In this document: positions 60,072-64,000 of the stretch, piece after piece
How positions within the stretch are numbered: the first letter of the stretch is position 1
Layout: each line of letters opens with the position of its first letter
NCBI GenBank assembly: GCA_035531075.1
Contig: DATKTO010000041.1
Location: 1-64,000 of the forward strand
Direction of reading: 5' to 3'
DNA: 64,000 nt
Origin: 39-52-133 sp035531075
Lineage (GTDB): Bacteria; Pseudomonadota; Gammaproteobacteria; Burkholderiales; Gallionellaceae
The notes under the pieces: model-generated
What the model saw: the letters and a program-made list of their open reading frames with translations, nothing else
What the model was told of the DNA's origin: nothing
Databases searched by the model: none
Position numbers and translations under genes: made by a program

Positions 60072-62351
60072 ATGAAATTAATGAGATTGGCGGGACTTGT
60101 TCCGCTGCTTTACGTCACTTCGGTCATTGCGATGGAACCCTTCGTGGTGAAGGATATTCGCGTTGAGGGTATTCAACGCACCGAGGCGGGCACAGTGTTC
60201 AGTTACCTGCCGGTGAAGGTGGGGGATACTTTGAACGATGATCAGTCTGCCGCTGCCATTCGCACATTATTTGCAACCGGATTTTTTACGGATGTGAGTT
60301 TGAAGGCCGAGGATGGTGTGCTGGTTGTGATAGTCCGCGAACGTCCATCTATCGCCAGTGTGGAAATTAACGGGGTGAAAGATATTCCCAAGGATCAATT
60401 GCGCGATAACCTGAAGTTTGTGGGGCTGGCAGAAGGCCGTATTTTTGATAAGGCGGCGCTGGAAAAGTCGGAGAATGAGCTAAAACGCTTATATGTAGCG
60501 CGAGGAAAATACGCTGTATCGATCAAGACTACCGTAACCGAGCTCGAACGTAACCGCGTATCGGTGACTTTTGATGTGGTAGAAGGCGAAGTTTCAAAAA
60601 TTCGGCAGATTAATATTGTAGGTAACCAGATTTTTGGCGAGCAAGAATTGCTGGATTTGATGAAGCTGACCACGCCAACTTTCTGGACATGGGCAACCAG
60701 CAATGACCAGTACTCCAAACAGAAATTGTCGGCTGACTTGGAGGTGCTGCGTTCTTTTTACCTGGACGCCGGCTACCTCGAATTTTCAGTTGATTCTACC
60801 CAGGTTTCGATTTCACCTGATAAAAAAGATATCTATATAACAATAAACATCACAGAAGGTGCAAAGTATAAAGTTTCAGATATCAAAATGTTGGCACCGG
60901 AAAATATTTTGCCGCATGAGGAGATGCGAAAACTGATTGCGATACAGGTTGGTGACGTGTTCTCGCGCAATAAATTAACAGAGTCACAAAAGAAAATTTC
61001 AGATCGTCTGGGAGACGATGGTTATGCCTTTGCCAACGTGAGCGCCGTGCCTGAATTGGACAAGTCAAAGCATGAAGTTGCGTTTACCTTCGTAGCCGAT
61101 CCCGGGCAGCGTGTGTATGTGCGGCGCATCAATGTGCTGGGTAATACTAAAACTCGGGACGAGGTAATCAGGCGCGAATTTCGCCAGATGGAGGGCGCGT
61201 GGTTTGCTACGAAAAAAATTCAGAAATCAAAACAAAGAGTGGATAAACTGGACTTCTTTAGCGAAGTGAACCTTGAGACTCCTCCAGTTCAAGGCACTAA
61301 AGATCAGGTGGATTTGAACGTAAGCGTCAAGGAAAAGCCTACCGGTAGCTTCAATATTGGAGCAGGTATTTCCAGTTCGCAGGGGCTGGTGCTGACTGCA
61401 GGCGTAACGCAGAGCAACCTGTTTGGAACTGGCAAGCAATTGTCCACACAGATTAATACAAGCCAGTCCAACCAGGTGTATTCGGTGTCATATACCAATC
61501 CCTATTACACGGATGATGGGGTGAGCCGTGGTTTTGACGTATATCAGCGCAATGTGGATACGACCAGCACCTCAATCAGTCCATACAAATCCTATACGTC
61601 AGGCGGCGGTGTTCGATTTGGTTTGCCCATAGGCGAGGATGAAACCATGCTTTACGGCCTGTCGGTAGAGCAATCGACCTACGAACTCACCGCTGCCAGT
61701 CCGGTGCAATTTCAGAATTATGTGAAAACCTTTGGCGCTACAACCAGCAATCTATTGGGCACGGTAGGCTGGACGCGCGACAGCAGGGACAGCGCCATAT
61801 ACCCAACCGACGGTAAAGTGCAGCGAGCCTTTTTAAAAGCGGCGTTGCCGGTTTCCGACCAGCGCTATTACAAGCTTACCTATCAGCATCAGAGGTTTTT
61901 CCCGGTTAGCAAAGTGTTCACCCTGTTGCTAAATGGTGAAGCGGGTGCGGCAGCTGGCTATGATGATAAACCGTTGCCATTTTTTGAAAATTTTTATGCC
62001 GGCGGCGTTGGTTCGGTGCGTGGCTATGAACCGAACTCCATCGGCCCTCGTGACATTAATGGAGCGTATCTGGGCGGTGACAAGCGTCTGCTCGTAAACT
62101 CGGAATTGCTGTTCCCGATGCCCGGAAGCAAGGAAAAATCGGTACGTTTAAGTGCATTTGTGGATGGAGGTATAATTTATGGCCCACCTTCTGAAATCCC
62201 CGGTACTGACGGCCCGCGTTATTCAACAGGCTTGGCACTTACCTGGATATCACCGGTTGGCCCACTCAAAATGAGTTATGCTTGGCCTCTCGCTGAGCAA
62301 CTGGGGGATAGATTGCAGAGATTCCAGTTTACCCTCGGACAGATTTTCTAA
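60072..62351 (+). CDS. bamA: Outer-membrane protein assembly factor BamA
   Basis: A 759-residue protein. The signal peptide is followed by five POTRA domains (first FVVKDIRVEGIQRTEAGTVF) to about residue 420. A 16-strand barrel follows with VRGYEPNSIGPRD in the loop 6 region and ends RFQFTLGQIF (terminal Phe). Central channel of the BAM complex. It is 8 bases after rseP and 44 before skp. Confidence 0.98.
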   Translation: MKLMRLAGLVPLLYVTSVIAMEPFVVKDIRVEGIQRTEAGTVFSYLPVKVGDTLNDDQSAAAIRTLFATGFFTDVSLKAEDGVLVVIVRERPSIASVEINGVKDIPKDQLRDNLKFVGLAEGRIFDKAALEKSENELKRLYVARGKYAVSIKTTVTELERNRVSVTFDVVEGEVSKIRQINIVGNQIFGEQELLDLMKLTTPTFWTWATSNDQYSKQKLSADLEVLRSFYLDAGYLEFSVDSTQVSISPDKKDIYITINITEGAKYKVSDIKMLAPENILPHEEMRKLIAIQVGDVFSRNKLTESQKKISDRLGDDGYAFANVSAVPELDKSKHEVAFTFVADPGQRVYVRRINVLGNTKTRDEVIRREFRQMEGAWFATKKIQKSKQRVDKLDFFSEVNLETPPVQGTKDQVDLNVSVKEKPTGSFNIGAGISSSQGLVLTAGVTQSNLFGTGKQLSTQINTSQSNQVYSVSYTNPYYTDDGVSRGFDVYQRNVDTTSTSISPYKSYTSGGGVRFGLPIGEDETMLYGLSVEQSTYELTAASPVQFQNYVKTFGATTSNLLGTVGWTRDSRDSAIYPTDGKVQRAFLKAALPVSDQRYYKLTYQHQRFFPVSKVFTLLLNGEAGAAAGYDDKPLPFFENFYAGGVGSVRGYEPNSIGPRDINGAYLGGDKRLLVNSELLFPMPGSKEKSVRLSAFVDGGIIYGPPSEIPGTDGPRYSTGLALTWISPVGPLKMSYAWPLAEQLGDRLQRFQFTLGQIF

Positions 62352-62395
62352 ATTATTATGGCTGCGTGTTTTGATCGTTTGACAAGGAGCAAAGA

Positions 62396-62899
62396 ATGAA
62401 AAATATTTTAAAGGTCATCACTCTCATTTTGGCTGTGTCCGCAGCTTCCCTCGTCTTTGCGAATGATTTTCGGATTGGTGTGGTTGATACTGAACGTATT
62501 CTTCGCGAATCAACACCTGCAGTTCAGGCTGAGAAAAAGATCGAGAAAGAGTTTGAACTCAGAGATATTGAAATGAAAAAAATTGCCAAACAGGTCAAGG
62601 AAATTCAGATGTATTTTGACAAGGAAGGCATGACCTTGCTGGATGCGGAGCACCGCAGCAAGGAACGCGAGTTGGCTAACCTCAATGTGAATTTGCAGCG
62701 CATGCAGCGCGAATTTCGTGAAGACCTGAATCTCCGCAAGAATGAAGAGCTGGCCTTGGTGCTGGCGCGTGCCAACAAAGCGATCAAGGCAATTGCGGAA
62801 AGCGAGAAATATGATCTGGTGCTACAGGAAGCGGTTTACCGCAATCCGAAAATAGACATCACTGATAAGGTATTGCAGTACCTGGCAGCCGAAAAATAA
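62396..62899 (+). CDS. skp: Periplasmic chaperone Skp (OmpH family)
   Basis: A 167-residue protein with a signal peptide (residues 1-22) and long Lys/Glu-rich coiled coils (EKEFELRDIEMKKIAKQVKE). It holds outer-membrane proteins for BamA. It has the normal DTERILRESTPAVQAEKKI N-terminus. AAGGAG precedes the ATG. Confidence 0.95.
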   Translation: MKNILKVITLILAVSAASLVFANDFRIGVVDTERILRESTPAVQAEKKIEKEFELRDIEMKKIAKQVKEIQMYFDKEGMTLLDAEHRSKERELANLNVNLQRMQREFREDLNLRKNEELALVLARANKAIKAIAESEKYDLVLQEAVYRNPKIDITDKVLQYLAAEK

Positions 62900-62914
62900 C
62901 ATCCATTTTTTTAT

Positions 62915-63949
62915 ATGAGTCATACAGCCTATCGTCTGGAAGATATAGTTGCCCGTTTTGGCGGCAGAGTTCTCGGTAACGCCGGGGTATTGATCAGTCA
63001 AATTGCCACCCTGGATAGCGCGAAAGCAGACCAGATTGCGTTTCTCTCCAACAGTAAATATCGTGCGCAGCTGGAGGGCACGCACGCTGGTGCGGTTATT
63101 TTGGCAGCGGCAGATGCGGATGCGACCTTAATTCCGCGCATTGTGTGCGATAACCCCTATGCCTATTTCGCCAAACTCTCCGCATTCTTGAACCCGCTGC
63201 CATCAGCGATTGCAGGCATACACCCCAGCGCAGTGATAGGCGAGGGAGCTGCAATTGCATCCAGCGCGCAGATTGATGCCAATGTGGTGATCGGTGATGG
63301 TGCCAAAATTGGAGCTCGCAGCGTGATTATGGCCGGCTGCTACATTGGTGCCGGCGTTGTCATCGGTGAAAATTCGCGTTTATATCCGCGCGTGGTGGTC
63401 TACCACGATTGTGTGTTGGGAAATAACCTCATTGCGCACTCAGGCGTGGTGATCGGTGCCGACGGTTTCGGCTTTGCGATGGAGGAAGAGCGCTGGCTGA
63501 AAATTCCGCAGATCGGGCGCGTCGTCATCGGCAATGATGTGGAAATTGGCGCAAATACCACGATAGACCGGGGCGCGCTGGCTGACACCGTGATTGAGGA
63601 CGATGTCAAATTGGATAACCAGATACAGATTGCGCATAATGTACGTATCGGGGCGCACACGGCCATTGCCGGTTGCGTGGGCATAGCCGGCAGCGCTACG
63701 ATAGGGCGCTATTGCCGTATTGGTGGCAGTGCCGGCATTTTGGGTCATTTGCAAATAGCTGATTACGTTGAGATTTCATCCTTTACGCTGGTTGGAAAGT
63801 CAATCAAGGAACGCGGCAGTTACTGCGGCATCTTTCCGTTCAGCACGACCCAGACGTGGCGCAAGAATGCTGCACAACTCAGGCATTTGGATGGGCTGGC
63901 TGACCGTATAAAACAGCTTGAACTACAGATCGAATCACTAAAGAATTAA
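62915..63949 (+). CDS. lpxD: UDP-3-O-acylglucosamine N-acyltransferase
   Basis: A 344-residue trimeric acyltransferase of lipid A synthesis. A uridine-binding N-terminal domain (ATLDSAKADQIAFLSNSKYR) then hexapeptide repeats forming a left-handed beta-helix (IGDGAKIGARSVI...). Catalytic His in QIAHNVRIG. It is followed by fabZ. Confidence 0.98.
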   Translation: MSHTAYRLEDIVARFGGRVLGNAGVLISQIATLDSAKADQIAFLSNSKYRAQLEGTHAGAVILAAADADATLIPRIVCDNPYAYFAKLSAFLNPLPSAIAGIHPSAVIGEGAAIASSAQIDANVVIGDGAKIGARSVIMAGCYIGAGVVIGENSRLYPRVVVYHDCVLGNNLIAHSGVVIGADGFGFAMEEERWLKIPQIGRVVIGNDVEIGANTTIDRGALADTVIEDDVKLDNQIQIAHNVRIGAHTAIAGCVGIAGSATIGRYCRIGGSAGILGHLQIADYVEISSFTLVGKSIKERGSYCGIFPFSTTQTWRKNAAQLRHLDGLADRIKQLELQIESLKN

Positions 63950-63961
63950 TTAGGGGGAAAT

Positions 63962-64000
63962 ATGAGTATTCAGATGGACATCCATGAAATTTTGCAGCAC
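63962..64000 (+). CDS. fabZ: 3-hydroxyacyl-ACP dehydratase FabZ, N-terminus (cut by window edge)
   Basis: Only the first 13 codons are visible (MSIQMDIHEILQH). The position after lpxD, the GGGGG ribosome-binding site and the DIHEILQH text match FabZ. Identification rests mainly on conserved gene order. Confidence 0.8.
   Translation, partial: MSIQMDIHEILQH

Overview
The window looks like ordinary chromosome from a betaproteobacterium. The conserved run rpsB-tsf-pyrH-frr-uppS-cdsA-dxr-rseP-bamA-skp-lpxD-fabZ at the right end, the rsgA/phhB/orn and hrcA/hemH neighbourhoods, and the many c-type cytochrome and NrfD-type respiratory genes fit Nitrosomonadales-like chemolithotrophs (for example Gallionellaceae). 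That placement is an inference from gene content and protein character; no marker was compared with a database. No rRNA, tRNA, CRISPR array, prophage or plasmid gene was recognised.

Layout. 1-140 is the 3' end of an IS256-family insertion sequence. 205-7084 carries a membrane glutaredoxin fusion with a 30-bp tandem repeat, a secreted alpha/beta hydrolase, a DUF2784 protein, murJ, a thioredoxin, a CobD/AmpE-like membrane protein and a methyltransferase. 7387-10682 is a three-gene respiratory module: a hexaheme cytochrome c, a Tat-exported protein with four [4Fe-4S] motifs and an NrfD-type quinone-interacting membrane protein, with no molybdopterin subunit nearby. A persulfide-dioxygenase-like gene lies convergent to it. 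11946-14763 is a tight minus-strand cluster (M48 protease, small cytochrome c, phhB, rsgA), divergent from orn, which is followed by a glycosyltransferase-like gene and a RAYT (REP-associated transposase). 17656-29155 holds housekeeping and regulatory genes: a metallo-beta-lactamase-fold hydrolase, hrcA-hemH, a MoaD-like protein without its Gly-Gly tail, VF530, a ZIP transporter, rimO, a Ser/Thr kinase joined to a cyclic-nucleotide-binding domain, crcB-DUF190 and nnrD.

29156-33034 is purL. 33035-38330 is the most accessory-looking part: an AT-rich outer-membrane barrel gene, a small Cys-rich gene between two copies of a 16-bp direct repeat, two palindromic repeat elements, and an isolated tonB plus TonB-dependent receptor pair. 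38329-40346 is a yciB-yciI-bolA-PPIase cluster. 40679-44551 is a very large MHYT/PAS hybrid histidine kinase. 44576-47969 is a tightly packed set mnmH-bcp-phoH-msrB. 48130-52423 carries tadA, an L,D-transpeptidase, several unrecognised genes, a thioredoxin-HEAT fusion and a hemolysin-III/PAQR protein. 52647 to the end is the translation, isoprenoid, envelope and lipid-A supercluster behind a good sigma70 promoter.

The genes work together mainly in envelope biogenesis (murJ, uppS, cdsA, rseP, bamA, skp, lpxD, fabZ, L,D-transpeptidase), periplasmic electron transfer (the cytochrome/FeS/NrfD module), and thiol, selenium and sulfur chemistry (mnmH, bcp, msrB, thioredoxins, persulfide dioxygenase). 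The best candidates for undescribed biology are the catalytic-subunit-free hexaheme-c/FeS/NrfD module, whose cytochrome appears to fuse a tetraheme part to a c4-like diheme part, and the direct-repeat-bounded Cys-rich small gene near 34.8 kb.
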